Source of the DNA: Streptomyces barringtoniae
Lineage (GTDB): Bacteria; Actinomycetota; Actinomycetes; Streptomycetales; Streptomycetaceae
Direction of reading: 5' to 3'
Assembly (NCBI RefSeq): GCF_020819595.1
Contig: NZ_JAJHNP010000016.1
Location: 143,988-207,987, forward strand
DNA length: 64,000 bases
Below the pieces are notes generated by a model that made no database searches, was not told the DNA's origin, and saw only the letters and a program-made list of their open reading frames with translations. Made by a program: the position numbers and the translations under genes. Of the stretch, positions 7,603-16,229 are shown piece by piece (within the stretch, counting starts at the first letter, position 1; every line of letters begins with the position of its first letter).

Positions 7603-9387
7603 CTACTTGAGCGCTGTACCGCCCGAGTTGTGATAGCCGATCGTCTTGCGGATCAGGTTTCCGCCGTCGGACTCGGCCGTTGTCTGTTCCTGCTGCCCTG
7701 GACCGAAGAGCAGGCCGGCGACATGGGCGTTCGCGACCTGGTCCATGTGCGCGAAGAACCAGTCCACCTTGTCGTCCTTGTAATGGTTGAGAGTGTTGTT
7801 CTGCGCCATGTTGCCCACGGGGATCTGCCACAGGACCACCGGCTTGCCCACGGACTCGGCCATCGTCTTGTAGAACTTCAGCGCGGCGGCGGCCTTCTGG
7901 TCGGTCCAGAAGGTGTCACGGCCGCCGTGGGCCGGCTGTGCGTACCAGCCTGCGTCGCGGTCCGACACATCGGTGACCAGGAAGTCGGCGTTCTGTGCCC
8001 CGAGGGTCGCGTAGTCCTTGACACATCCCTGGGTGTTGGTCTGCCAGTCCCAGCAGGTGAGGTGGAGCCCCACGGCGGTGTTCGGCGCGTACTTGCGCGC
8101 CATCGACATCAGGCAGCGGCTGAGTCCGGCGGCGCTGTTCTCCTGCGATCCGCAATCGGTCGGGTTGGCGGCCGAGACCTGTGCGGCAACCCGGTGCGGA
8201 TCGCCGAGCGACCGGACGTAGCCCCAGAAGTCGGGCTCAAGGTCGATCGCGTCGTGCGACGTGCCGATCTTCTGGAGGAAGAAACGGTAGTCGTTCATGT
8301 ACCGGGTGAGCAGGTCGAGCCTGTTGATGGCCTTGACCTCGCCCGGACCGTCGCCCTGGCCTGCCGCATCCCCGAGGTCGCGCAACGAGTACCAGGTCCA
8401 GAGCATCTTCTGCGGGCGCGGGCTGCCCTTGTACGTCGCGTGGGCCGCCACGGTGTCCCGCCAGGTCACGTATGTGCCGGGCGCCGTGGTGCTGCCGTTC
8501 CAGCAGCCCCACCAGCTCGACCACGCGGCCTGGCAGAGGGATGCCGAGTAGTAGGCCGACGAGGGCGCGGGCTGGCTGTGCACATAGGCGTACCGCACGT
8601 CGAACGGCGCGGCGGCCGCCGAGGCGTCAGTCATCGAGCCGCCGATGAGCACCGTACTGCTACCCATGAAACGTGTCGTCGAGCTGCCGCCACCGGCCGC
8701 GGGAGACGGTGCTGACGACGGCTGCGTGCCGACACTCCCGGCCGGGACGAGTTGCCACTGCTGATCGGCGCCGCCCCGGTCGCGGTTCTGGACGACGTCG
8801 CCCCCGTCGGCCCTGGCGGCGTTGTGGACCTCGACGGCCATGCCACTGAAGCGATTGATCAAACGCACGTAGCCGTCCGGCGACTTGGCCAGTTTGAATT
8901 GCTGGTTGGTGCCGTTCAGGTCTTTCCACTGCACGATGGCGGAGCCGGTGGTCTTCGACCAGCCGAGGTCGTCCAGCACCTTGCCGGAGTTCCGGTTCTG
9001 CAGCCGGTAGTACCCGTCACCCGCGTCGAAGAACCGCCACTGCTGGTTGGCCCCGCCGTGGCGCGCCCACTGCACCACCGCAGCGCCGTCGTTCGTGGCG
9101 AAGCCGCGGTCGTCCAGCACCTTGCCGCTGTTGCGGTTGACCAGCACGTACCACTTCTTCAGATCCAGGGTTTGCTGCGCCGAAGCCTGGCTGACCACAA
9201 CGGCGGAGCCGGCCACGACCACCATGACGAGGCCCGCCCAGAAACCCCGACGCGCGAGCAACCGACGGCCACGATGCTTCGGGCGACCACCGCGGGCACG
9301 CCCGTCGGCACGGCGGCTGCCGGCGCGGGATGCCACCGATGACGTGGGTGGGCTGGGGACATGTCTGTGCTCTCGTTCAAGGGACAT
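7603..9387 (-). CDS. Exported ricin-lectin (CBM13) protein with an unassigned TIM-barrel-like domain
   Basis: The 594-residue protein starts at ATG 9387, with GAAGGAG 9 nt upstream. After a basic head and membrane segment (49-70, ending QASA) come three ricin-B repeats (about 74-218; NQQW, NQQF and DQQW endings). A Ser/Pro/Gly linker follows, then about 340 residues I cannot place in a named glycosidase family. That domain is rich in Trp and Tyr and has DAIDLEPDFWG, WDWQTNTQG and KPVVLWQIPVGN blocks. These look like the strand ends of a sugar-cutting TIM barrel (DLEPD could hold a catalytic acid). The promoter carries the shared ECF-type motif, so it belongs with the xylan-active genes. Role in plant-polymer breakdown is inferred from lectin and regulon. 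Confidence 0.75.
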   Translation of the reverse strand: MSLEREHRHVPSPPTSSVASRAGSRRADGRARGGRPKHRGRRLLARRGFWAGLVMVVVAGSAVVVSQASAQQTLDLKKWYVLVNRNSGKVLDDRGFATNDGAAVVQWARHGGANQQWRFFDAGDGYYRLQNRNSGKVLDDLGWSKTTGSAIVQWKDLNGTNQQFKLAKSPDGYVRLINRFSGMAVEVHNAARADGGDVVQNRDRGGADQQWQLVPAGSVGTQPSSAPSPAAGGGSSTTRFMGSSTVLIGGSMTDASAAAAPFDVRYAYVHSQPAPSSAYYSASLCQAAWSSWWGCWNGSTTAPGTYVTWRDTVAAHATYKGSPRPQKMLWTWYSLRDLGDAAGQGDGPGEVKAINRLDLLTRYMNDYRFFLQKIGTSHDAIDLEPDFWGYVRSLGDPHRVAAQVSAANPTDCGSQENSAAGLSRCLMSMARKYAPNTAVGLHLTCWDWQTNTQGCVKDYATLGAQNADFLVTDVSDRDAGWYAQPAHGGRDTFWTDQKAAAALKFYKTMAESVGKPVVLWQIPVGNMAQNNTLNHYKDDKVDWFFAHMDQVANAHVAGLLFGPGQQEQTTAESDGGNLIRKTIGYHNSGGTALK

Positions 9388-9404
9388 GTCTGTGCTCTCC
9401 TTCA
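9356..9404. repeat. 24-bp tandem duplication over the start of the ricin-lectin gene
   Basis: Copies at 9356-9379 and 9381-9404 differ at one base and have a 25-bp period. Each holds an ATG with an upstream purine-rich site on the minus strand, but they are in different frames. Only the one at 9387 opens the long gene. Confidence 0.85.
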
Positions 9405-9442
9405 GCCGTTGCATCTGACCGGACCACTTGGCCGGACAACAC

Positions 9443-9474
9443 TCAGTGGTCCGAGAGGCCGAAAAGGTTGCCGC
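9443..9474 (-). promoter_or_regulatory. Shared ECF-type promoter motif, copy D (for the ricin-lectin gene)
   Basis: On the minus strand: GCGGCAACCTT (9474-9464), 12 nt, GACCACTGA (9451-9443). It ends about 56 nt before ATG 9387. Confidence 0.6.
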
Positions 9475-9571
9475 GAAGATCTGTTGTGAGAGCTGAGCGA
9501 CGATGAGGAGGCCCCGACCGCCTTCGTCGAAGAGGCGGGCGGAAGAGGCGGGCGCGTCGCAGATGCGGACA

Positions 9572-9610
9572 GCTGCCCACACCCCCGCCATCGGCGGGGG
9601 TGTGGGCAGC
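9572..9610. terminator. Strong hairpin in a divergent intergenic region
   Basis: Perfect 18-bp arms (9572-9589 and 9593-9610) with an ATC loop. It ends no annotated gene on either strand; the nearest gene starts are 9387 (minus) and 9972 (plus). It may end a short unannotated transcript or insulate the two promoters. Confidence 0.5.
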
Positions 9611-9971
9611 CGACTGCGGGATGGGCAAGGCAGCAGAAATGCAAAATAGTCCCTGCGGGCAATTATCGTCTCGCCTGCAGGTGACCCATCGCAATTTGTG
9701 CACATTTCGTGAAGCCTGAATTCACCATCCTCGCTGATGTTGTCAATCGAGCGTTTCAGCCACCGAATCGGATGCTGGCGCCTTGCAAACAAGCAGGTCA
9801 GAGCGGTTATGTAGCTCTTCCTCCCCATGCACGAAACGGCGCATTGTCGCCGATGGGTGAGCGCCGTCACACCTCCCTGATAAACCGGCCAAGCATTTCC
9901 GTCGTCAGGCAGGTCAAGAACTTCTGTTCGTTGCTTCACGCGGCCTCGGCAGAGCTCGGAAAGGATGCTTC

Positions 9972-12287
9972 TTGACCACCACTCGATCCCCGATATCCAC
10001 GCGGGGTCCGGCTCTGCGTCGGGCGGACATGGCTGTGTTGGGAGGTGTGCGGCCGCCACTGGCGGCCCTGCCGGTTCTGTTGGCGCTCGTCGCGGGCCTG
10101 ACGGTGTTCGCCGTCGGGAGCGATGCCGAACGGGGCGTTCCCGAGGCCGTCCTCAGCTCCCAGCAGCACATCGCCGAGGACGGGGCTGTGGCGCTGCAGG
10201 GCGCCGTCGACCAGAGCGTCACCGATCTGCGGGCAGCGGCCGCGGACTTCGGTGGCTCCACGTCCGTACCGGCGGACGGAATGCTGACCCGCCTCGACCG
10301 GGCCTACCGCAAGTGGCGCGGTACCGCCGTCGTCGACCTGCCCACCGGTCGGCTGCTCGCCTCACACGGGGAGGCCGTACCGCTCGGGAAGGTGGATCTG
10401 CGTGGGCTGCCGGCGAACCCGCCTCCGAGGCTGGTGCGGGACGACTCGGGCGTCATCCGGCTACTGGTGTTTGCGACGCTGTCGCAAGGCGGCAGGCAGG
10501 AGTTGCTCGTCGCCTCCCAGAGCCTGAAGCTGCCGGGCATCTCCGTCGGCAGGAATCACACGCTCAACGTCGTGGACCGCGACGGGGCCACTCTCACCTC
10601 GACGGGGCCGGGATCCGGGACTGACCGGGCCAAGGCGCTGGCCGGCACCGCCGCCCGCGAGGCGCAGCGCAAGGGAACGTCGGACACCGCCGCTGCCGGC
10701 GGCTTCGACGGTCCGAGCGGCAGTCTCGTCGGGGCAGCGGACGGCAACACCCGTACCGCCGTCGGGTACGCCGGAGTGGCCCGGGGTCTTGCCACGAAAC
10801 AGAGTCCGAGCAGCGCACTCGGACTGACGGTCGTCACGACGGTGCGAACCGAGCATCATGGGGCCGGGACCGGCGACCTTCGGCTCGCCCTCCTCGCCGC
10901 GGCCGTGCTCCTGGCCCTCGCGGCCGGGGTCACGTCCGCCCTCCACATGGTGGTGCAGCGGCCTGTGCTGCGCTTGCGTCGCGAAGCGCGGAGGCTCGGC
11001 TCGGGCGACCTCACGGCTCCCGTCCACGTGCCCCGCTTCGGGGAACCCGCCCGGGTCGGCGCCGCGCTGGAGGCACTGCGCCGTCAACTCCGTGGCAGGG
11101 GCGGGCCGTCGCAGGAGGTGGTCGCGCAGCCACCGGCCAAGGGGCGTGTTCTGCCCGGGACCGGCAAGGGCCGGCGTCGGCTCGGACTGCGCACCGTCCT
11201 TGTGGTGTGCGCGTTCGCTCTGCTGGCCTGGCCCGCGTCGATGCTGCTGACGCTCGGCAGCACCTGGCCGCACCCAGCTGCGGTCGTACCCCGACTGATC
11301 ACCGACGACCAGCGGCAACGCACCGAGACGACGGCGGACCGCGTGCGTAGGGGGATCAACGACGGATACGCGGATCTCGCCGATCTCGCCACCGTGATCG
11401 ACGCTTCCCGGCCGCAGGAGGCGCGCGAGATCCTCGACAGATCCCTGGAGCAGCACGGCCGATACCGGTCTCTGTACGTCGTCGACGGCGCCGGCGCGAT
11501 CCTCGTCCACGCCGGCGGCGAACCCCGTACCCCGAAGAAGGTCCGCATCAGGCCCGGGGTCATGCAGACGAACACCTCCGGCAAGGAACCGGTGCTCGCC
11601 GCCGTGGCCGCTCGGCCGGTCGAAGGTGCGCCGGCGGGGGCCGGACGCCGCTATGTCGTGGGCGAGTTCAAGGTCCAGTACCTGGTCGGCATCCTCAGCC
11701 GACCCGGTCTGGGCTCGGTGTGGCTGGTGGACTCCGCGCATCGGGTCATCGCGTCAAACAAGGGGTTCGTGGCCTTCGGGCGGGTCTCCGACGGCCGGCT
11801 GCGGGCTCAGCTGAAGGCCGTCCGTACGACCAAGGGCTCCGCCGAGCTGCTGCTCGGCTGGAGGAATCCGGCGGTCGCCGCAGTGGCGCCGTTCAACGAG
11901 AAGCTGGGCGTCGCGAGCGCACTCGGCTGGAAGGTCGCCTCGATCAGGCCGGTGTTCTGGATCGGGCTGCCCGAGTACGAGGCACAGCGTCGGATCATGC
12001 TCGTCGGTCTGCTGGGACTGACGACGGGCGCCCTCTGCCTCGGCTGGCTGCACCTCGTCGTCGTACGACCGCTGCGCGAAATCGCCCAGCATGCCGAGGC
12101 GTTGGCAGCTGGGGACCGCAGAACGGTGCTCTACCCGCGCTATCACGACGAGGTGGGATCCCTCGCCCGCAGCCTCGAACTGATCAGACAGCGACTCCCC
12201 CGCACCGACGCACCGCCCGCGCCCGGTTCCCCGGACGGGGCGCCCACCCCCTCCACTTCCCCGTCCGGCCCCGGTCCCAGGAGCTGA
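9972..12287 (+). CDS. Membrane protein with two sensor-like outer regions and HAMP-like linkers (PGA locus)
   Basis: TTG 9972 is the start: GGAAAGGA lies about 6 nt upstream. The 771-residue protein has an N-terminal membrane segment and an outer region of about 240 residues. Then comes a membrane segment near 300-320 followed by a HAMP-like linker (RPVLRLRREARRLGSGDLT). A second membrane segment, an outer region (IDASRPQEAREILDRS ... SLYVVDGAG, dCache-like) and a final membrane segment follow, with another HAMP-like part (RPLREIAQHAEALAAGD). No kinase, cyclase or methyl-accepting output domain follows. It ends 7 nt before pgsB and is surely in the same operon. It might anchor or tune poly-gamma-glutamate synthesis in place of PgsA. 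That is inference from position only. Confidence 0.75.
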   Translation: MTTTRSPISTRGPALRRADMAVLGGVRPPLAALPVLLALVAGLTVFAVGSDAERGVPEAVLSSQQHIAEDGAVALQGAVDQSVTDLRAAAADFGGSTSVPADGMLTRLDRAYRKWRGTAVVDLPTGRLLASHGEAVPLGKVDLRGLPANPPPRLVRDDSGVIRLLVFATLSQGGRQELLVASQSLKLPGISVGRNHTLNVVDRDGATLTSTGPGSGTDRAKALAGTAAREAQRKGTSDTAAAGGFDGPSGSLVGAADGNTRTAVGYAGVARGLATKQSPSSALGLTVVTTVRTEHHGAGTGDLRLALLAAAVLLALAAGVTSALHMVVQRPVLRLRREARRLGSGDLTAPVHVPRFGEPARVGAALEALRRQLRGRGGPSQEVVAQPPAKGRVLPGTGKGRRRLGLRTVLVVCAFALLAWPASMLLTLGSTWPHPAAVVPRLITDDQRQRTETTADRVRRGINDGYADLADLATVIDASRPQEAREILDRSLEQHGRYRSLYVVDGAGAILVHAGGEPRTPKKVRIRPGVMQTNTSGKEPVLAAVAARPVEGAPAGAGRRYVVGEFKVQYLVGILSRPGLGSVWLVDSAHRVIASNKGFVAFGRVSDGRLRAQLKAVRTTKGSAELLLGWRNPAVAAVAPFNEKLGVASALGWKVASIRPVFWIGLPEYEAQRRIMLVGLLGLTTGALCLGWLHLVVVRPLREIAQHAEALAAGDRRTVLYPRYHDEVGSLARSLELIRQRLPRTDAPPAPGSPDGAPTPSTSPSGPGPRS

Positions 12288-12293
12288 CCCGCC

Positions 12294-13565
12294 GTGCTCT
12301 TCCTGTACTGCGTCCTTGCGACGTGCTGCGCCGGACTGCTCGTCGCAGGCATCGTCGAACAGCGCCGTCATGACGCGAATCTCGCCGCCATACCCACCCG
12401 AGTGCTGGTCAACGGCATTCGCGGCAAGTCCTCCATCACCCGGCTGTGCGCGGGCGCGCTGCGCGGCAGCGGCCTGGTGACCGTCGCCAAGACCACGGGC
12501 ACCGCGGCCCGGTTCATCCACCCCGATGCCACCGAAGAGCCGGTCTACCGCAAGTTCGGCATCGCCAACGTCGTGGAGCAGATCGGCATCGTCCGGCGGG
12601 CCGCCGGCTACCGACCCGATGTGCTGGTCATGGAGTGCATGGCCGTCATGCCCGCACTCCAGGAGATCAACCAGTCCAAGCTGATCCGCTCCACCATCGG
12701 CGTGCTCTGCAACGTCCGCGAGGACCATCTCGCCGAGATGGGCCCGACGTTGGACGATGTGGCCCGCTCCCTGTGCCGGTCCCTGCCGGAGGGCGGCGTC
12801 TGTGTCACCGCGGAGAAGGAACGCTTCCCCATCCTCCAGGAGGAGGCCGACGCCCGGAACTGCGAGCTGATCTACGCCGACCCGGAGAGCGTCACCGACG
12901 AGGAACTACGCGGCTTCAGCTGGTTCACCTTCAAGGAGAACGTCGCCATCGCACTCGCGGTCGCCGAACTGCTCGGCGTCGACCGCGCGACCGCGCTGAA
13001 GGGAATGTACGAGGCGCCACCGGACCCGGGTGTGCTGTCCGTCGAGCGGTACCGCACCCATGACGGAAAGCGGCTGCGCTTCGCGAACGTCTTCGCCGCC
13101 AACGACCCCGAGTCGACGCTGATGAACATCGAGCAGCTGCTCGAACTGGGCGCGATCCACCGTCCGTTGCACGTCGTCGTCAACTGCCGTCCCGACCGTG
13201 TGGAGCGCAACGGGCAGATGGGCGCGCTCATCCCCCGGCTCGACCCGGAGACGGTGTTCCTCATCGGCCACCCCACCAAGTCGGCCGCCGACGCCATACC
13301 CACCCACTGGACCGGGAACGTCGTCGATCTCGGCGGCGACCGCCGCGACCCCGACCGGCTCACCACGGATCTGCTGGCTCACCTGGGTCCGGACTCCTCG
13401 CTCGTCGCCATCGGCAACATCCACGGCCAGGGCGAACTCCTCCTGGAGCGGCTCACGGCACTCGAGCCCGAACATCCCGACGCCGCCGCCGACCCCGCCG
13501 ACCCGAGCGACGCCCTCACATCGTCCGGCGCCCACCCCAGCCCCTCCCATGGAGAACCCCGTTGA
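12294..13565 (+). CDS. pgsB: Poly-gamma-glutamate synthase subunit PgsB/CapB
   Basis: A 423-residue Mur-ligase-like amide ligase. A membrane segment (1-20) is followed by the ATP loop VNGIRGKSSITR (about 39-50), TGTAARFI, MECMAVMPALQ, CNVREDHLAEMG and a C-terminal GNIHGQGE. All are landmarks of PgsB/CapB, which activates glutamate with ATP and joins it through the gamma-carboxyl group at the membrane. Length is close to the Bacillus protein (about 390) with an extra Ala/Pro/Asp tail. GTG 12294 is the start. Its stop overlaps the pgsC start (TTGA), the usual tight pair. No PgsA/CapA gene is present nearby. Confidence 0.92.
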   Translation: MLFLYCVLATCCAGLLVAGIVEQRRHDANLAAIPTRVLVNGIRGKSSITRLCAGALRGSGLVTVAKTTGTAARFIHPDATEEPVYRKFGIANVVEQIGIVRRAAGYRPDVLVMECMAVMPALQEINQSKLIRSTIGVLCNVREDHLAEMGPTLDDVARSLCRSLPEGGVCVTAEKERFPILQEEADARNCELIYADPESVTDEELRGFSWFTFKENVAIALAVAELLGVDRATALKGMYEAPPDPGVLSVERYRTHDGKRLRFANVFAANDPESTLMNIEQLLELGAIHRPLHVVVNCRPDRVERNGQMGALIPRLDPETVFLIGHPTKSAADAIPTHWTGNVVDLGGDRRDPDRLTTDLLAHLGPDSSLVAIGNIHGQGELLLERLTALEPEHPDAAADPADPSDALTSSGAHPSPSHGEPR

Positions 13566-14044
13566 TCCCCGCAGTAGTCACCCCGCAGATCGCCGCCATC
13601 GGCATCGCACTCGGTCTGGTGTTCTCCCTCCTGTGCTACCTGACCACGAACCTGTCGCCGGGCGGCATGATCACCCCCGGCTGGCTCGCCCTCACCCTCG
13701 TCGACGATCTGCGGCGCGCCGCCATGGTCGCGGGCGTGGCAGCCGTGACCTACCTGCTGACCAAGCTGCTGCAGCGCTTCGTCATCCTCTACGGCAAGCG
13801 GCTGTTCGCCGCCGTCGTGCTCACCGGCGTCCTGCTCCAGGCCGGGCTCTCCCTGTTGCTCCAGCAGCAGTTCCCCCTGCTGTTCGCCCATCAGGCCCTC
13901 GGATTCATCGTCCCCGGTCTCATCGCCTACCAGCTTGAGAGGCAGCCCAAGACAGCGACGGTCCTCTCCACCAGCACGGTCACGTTCGCCGCCTACGTGA
14001 TTCTGGTGTCCGGGCTGCTGCTGGGCGCCCTGCCCACGACATGA
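13562..14044 (+). CDS. pgsC: Poly-gamma-glutamate synthase membrane subunit PgsC/CapC
   Basis: A 160-residue integral membrane protein with about five hydrophobic segments. It has LSPGGMITPGWLAL near residue 35, the signature seen in PgsC/CapC. TTG 13562 overlaps the pgsB stop by 4 nt. It forms the membrane part of the polymerase with PgsB and may help carry the polymer out. Family length is about 149, so it looks complete. Confidence 0.92.
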   Translation: MIPAVVTPQIAAIGIALGLVFSLLCYLTTNLSPGGMITPGWLALTLVDDLRRAAMVAGVAAVTYLLTKLLQRFVILYGKRLFAAVVLTGVLLQAGLSLLLQQQFPLLFAHQALGFIVPGLIAYQLERQPKTATVLSTSTVTFAAYVILVSGLLLGALPTT

Positions 14045-14102
14045 GCCGCCCCCTCCCCGACATGCGGCGCCATCTCTCCTTCACGCCCAGCGGAGTTGAC
14101 CA

Positions 14103-15197
14103 GTGAAACGCCTCCTGCCCGGAATCCGTAGGTTCTCCCTGCCCAGGAACGCGGCCCTGTTCCTGGTGACAGCCGCCCTGCTCGCGGCGAGCTGCGTGCT
14201 GACGGTGCAGTTCAGGCACCGCACCGACCATCCGGAGGCATCACCCCCGGCAGTACAGGCAGCACCGGCATCACCGGGTGCCGGAATCCCGGCCAGGAGC
14301 GGCCCGCTGCACTACGAGCGGATCGGCAACCCCGCCCGCACGGTCGCCCGCGACCGGCACGGCACCGTCATCGCCACGTTCACCGACGGCGCCCGTACGG
14401 CCGTACTGACAGGGCCCAGCAGGACCTTCGCGGAGCCTCGTACGACGGATGCCCGGGTCGTCACCAAGGACTGGGTGCGGCTGCTGCCCAAGGCATGGGC
14501 CCGTGGCGCCGAGCAGAGCGACTGGTTCAAGACCTGGCTCGGGTCCCGGCTCGGCAGCCGCGACCCGGACATCCTCGTCACGGCCTTCGACTACATCGCC
14601 GGTGCCCCGGCCCGGACGACGGCTGCGGGAGTCACATACAGCGGTGCCGCCCGCTACACACCCAGCACCACCAGCGACTCCGGGCGTGCTCGGCAGGGGA
14701 AGCCGCGCATGGGTTCTGACTTCTACGACTACCTGGGCATCCCCTGGACCTTCCCCGACGCGGTCACCCGCCGCCCCGAGAGGGACCGCGCGCGCTCCGT
14801 CGACAGCTCCGGCTATGTCCGGCTGGTGTACGGATACCGCTCGGGGTTCCCGCTGAACAGCAGGGACAGCCCGGCGGGCAGCGGGCTGCAGCGGACCCCC
14901 GACGCGATCGCCCACGGGCGGCTCGGCGTACCCGTGATCCCCCTCACCGACCGCCGCCCCGCCGTCATCCAGCAGCTCCAGCCCGGCGACCTGGTCTTCT
15001 TCGGAACACGGGAGCTGCCCGGTGGGCGGATCGGCCACATCGGTATCTACCTCGGCCTGGACACCGCCGACCACCCGCGCTTCATCTCCAGCCGGAAGAA
15101 CGCGGGCGGCCCCACCATGGGTGACAAGGGCGGCACCTCACGGCTCGACGGTGACGGCTACTACGCACAAGGGCTGCGCGCGGCCCGCCGCCTCTGA
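14103..15197 (+). CDS. NlpC/P60-like exported protein of the PGA locus, nucleophile Cys replaced by Ser
   Basis: A 364-residue protein. Residues 17-40 are a membrane anchor or signal, 50-200 an unassigned region with RGAEQSDWFKTWLGS, and 205-364 an NlpC/P60-like domain. The usual DCSG active-site block reads VDSSGYVRLVYG (Ser235 from an AGC codon) and the second block reads GRIGHIGIYLG (His312). Family members cut D-gamma-glutamyl bonds in peptidoglycan, and some degrade poly-gamma-glutamate. In a PGA operon the natural role would be release or trimming of the polymer. With Ser for Cys it may be a weak hydrolase, a transferase or a binding protein. GTG 14103; it follows pgsC by 58 nt in the same direction. 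Confidence 0.8.
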   Translation: MKRLLPGIRRFSLPRNAALFLVTAALLAASCVLTVQFRHRTDHPEASPPAVQAAPASPGAGIPARSGPLHYERIGNPARTVARDRHGTVIATFTDGARTAVLTGPSRTFAEPRTTDARVVTKDWVRLLPKAWARGAEQSDWFKTWLGSRLGSRDPDILVTAFDYIAGAPARTTAAGVTYSGAARYTPSTTSDSGRARQGKPRMGSDFYDYLGIPWTFPDAVTRRPERDRARSVDSSGYVRLVYGYRSGFPLNSRDSPAGSGLQRTPDAIAHGRLGVPVIPLTDRRPAVIQQLQPGDLVFFGTRELPGGRIGHIGIYLGLDTADHPRFISSRKNAGGPTMGDKGGTSRLDGDGYYAQGLRAARRL

Positions 15198-15367
15198 CCG
15201 CGCTCCGACCGGGTCGACGCCCTGGTTCCCGCAGATCCGCAGGTTCTTCGTCTGCCGGCTCGGCTCCCTTCGGGACGGTGGGGTCCAGCCTGTCGGCGGG
15301 GTGGATCCCGCTGATCGGCGGAGTGACTTTCGGTGAACGGTGCGCTGGGATGAGACGGGTGACGGGA

Positions 15368-15508
15368 ATGCCGACGCCGGCCGGCGCCCGGCACGGCCTG
15401 ATCGGCCTGAGGGAACGCGCCGAACTGCTCGACGGCACCCTCACCGCCGAAGCCAGCCCACAGGGCGGCTACAAGGTAGAACTACGGGCCCCCATCCAGC
15501 CCGCCTGA
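15368..15508 (+). pseudogene. C-terminal remnant of a sensor histidine kinase
   Basis: About 45 residues read GARHGLIGLRERAELLDGTL followed by AEASPQGGYKVELRAP and a stop. This is the end of the ATPase domain (G-box and last strands) of NarL-partner sensor kinases. No upstream kinase sequence is in frame, so only the tail survives. It lies in the 15,198-15,686 gap next to an integrase remnant, a place of repeated insertion and deletion. Confidence 0.6.
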
Positions 15509-15686
15509 GCACAACCCGCCCGCTGCTCACGGATGCCTCGTCTGCTTCAACATGCCGAACGTGACAGGGAATGGAGTTGGTCGGACGAGACCACGCACGC
15601 GATCCATGACTCTCAGACCGCTGAGATCGAACGCCGGTCTCGGACCGCATGTCGCACCGAACCGCGACCGGCGCCACCCCCGCCCC

Positions 15687-16184
15687 CGGGACAAGGACCG
15701 CGACGAGTGGGACAGCGCCTGGGTGGAGACCGGACGCGTCTTCACCAAGGAGAACGATGAGATGCTCCACCCCGCCAACGTCACACGGCGGTTCGTCGAG
15801 CTGTACGAGGAGACCGGTCTCCCGCCGGTCCGGCTCCACGACCTGCGCCACGGTGCCGCGACGCCGGCTCACGCGGCCGGGGCCGACCTGAAGGACATCC
15901 AGGAGATGCTCGGCCACTCCTCGATCACCATCACGGCCGACACGTACACCAGCCTGCTCCCCGAGGCAGACCTGGCGATCGCCGAGGCCGCAGCCCGGCT
16001 CGTACCGCGCGCCCGCGCCGCCTCCAAGAACGACGCTCCGGAAGACCAGGCCGATTCCGAGGCGGCGGAGGCGAACGTGCCGGACGGTGCTGATCCGTCC
16101 GGAGAAATCTCGGGGCCTGGCGCCCCGTCCGCTCACGCATCGCTCACGCAAACGGCCCCGGACGAGACGTCCGAGGCCGACTAG
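15687..16184 (+). pseudogene. C-terminal half of a tyrosine integrase from an older element
   Basis: The frame holds RPVHDLRHG-like LHDLRHGAAT, LGHSSITIT and TYTSLLPEA, the second half of a phage/AICE integrase (catalytic Arg/His block, second His, and Tyr in ADTYTSL). The N-terminal arm-binding part and first catalytic Arg are missing. The open frame before residue 45 is unrelated. It ends 45 nt before the left tRNA half-repeat at 16230. That is the place an integrase holds in an integrated element, so it probably belonged to an earlier element at the same tRNA. Confidence 0.8.
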
Positions 16185-16229
16185 GACCCCTCCCTGGGGG
16201 AGAAACCCCAGGTCAGAGCGGTAATGCGT

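Larger units (their letters stand above)
9388..9971. other. Gene-free divergent region
   Basis: Between the ricin-lectin gene (minus) and the HAMP-like gene (plus). It holds promoter copy D, a very strong hairpin at 9572-9610 and an A/T-richer stretch from about 9640. No convincing gene was seen. Confidence 0.6.

Noticed and set aside
10461..11741. Minus-strand 426-codon frame opposite the HAMP-like gene
   Set aside because: Composition typical of an antisense shadow; the plus frame has membrane segments, HAMP-like linkers and a good start.
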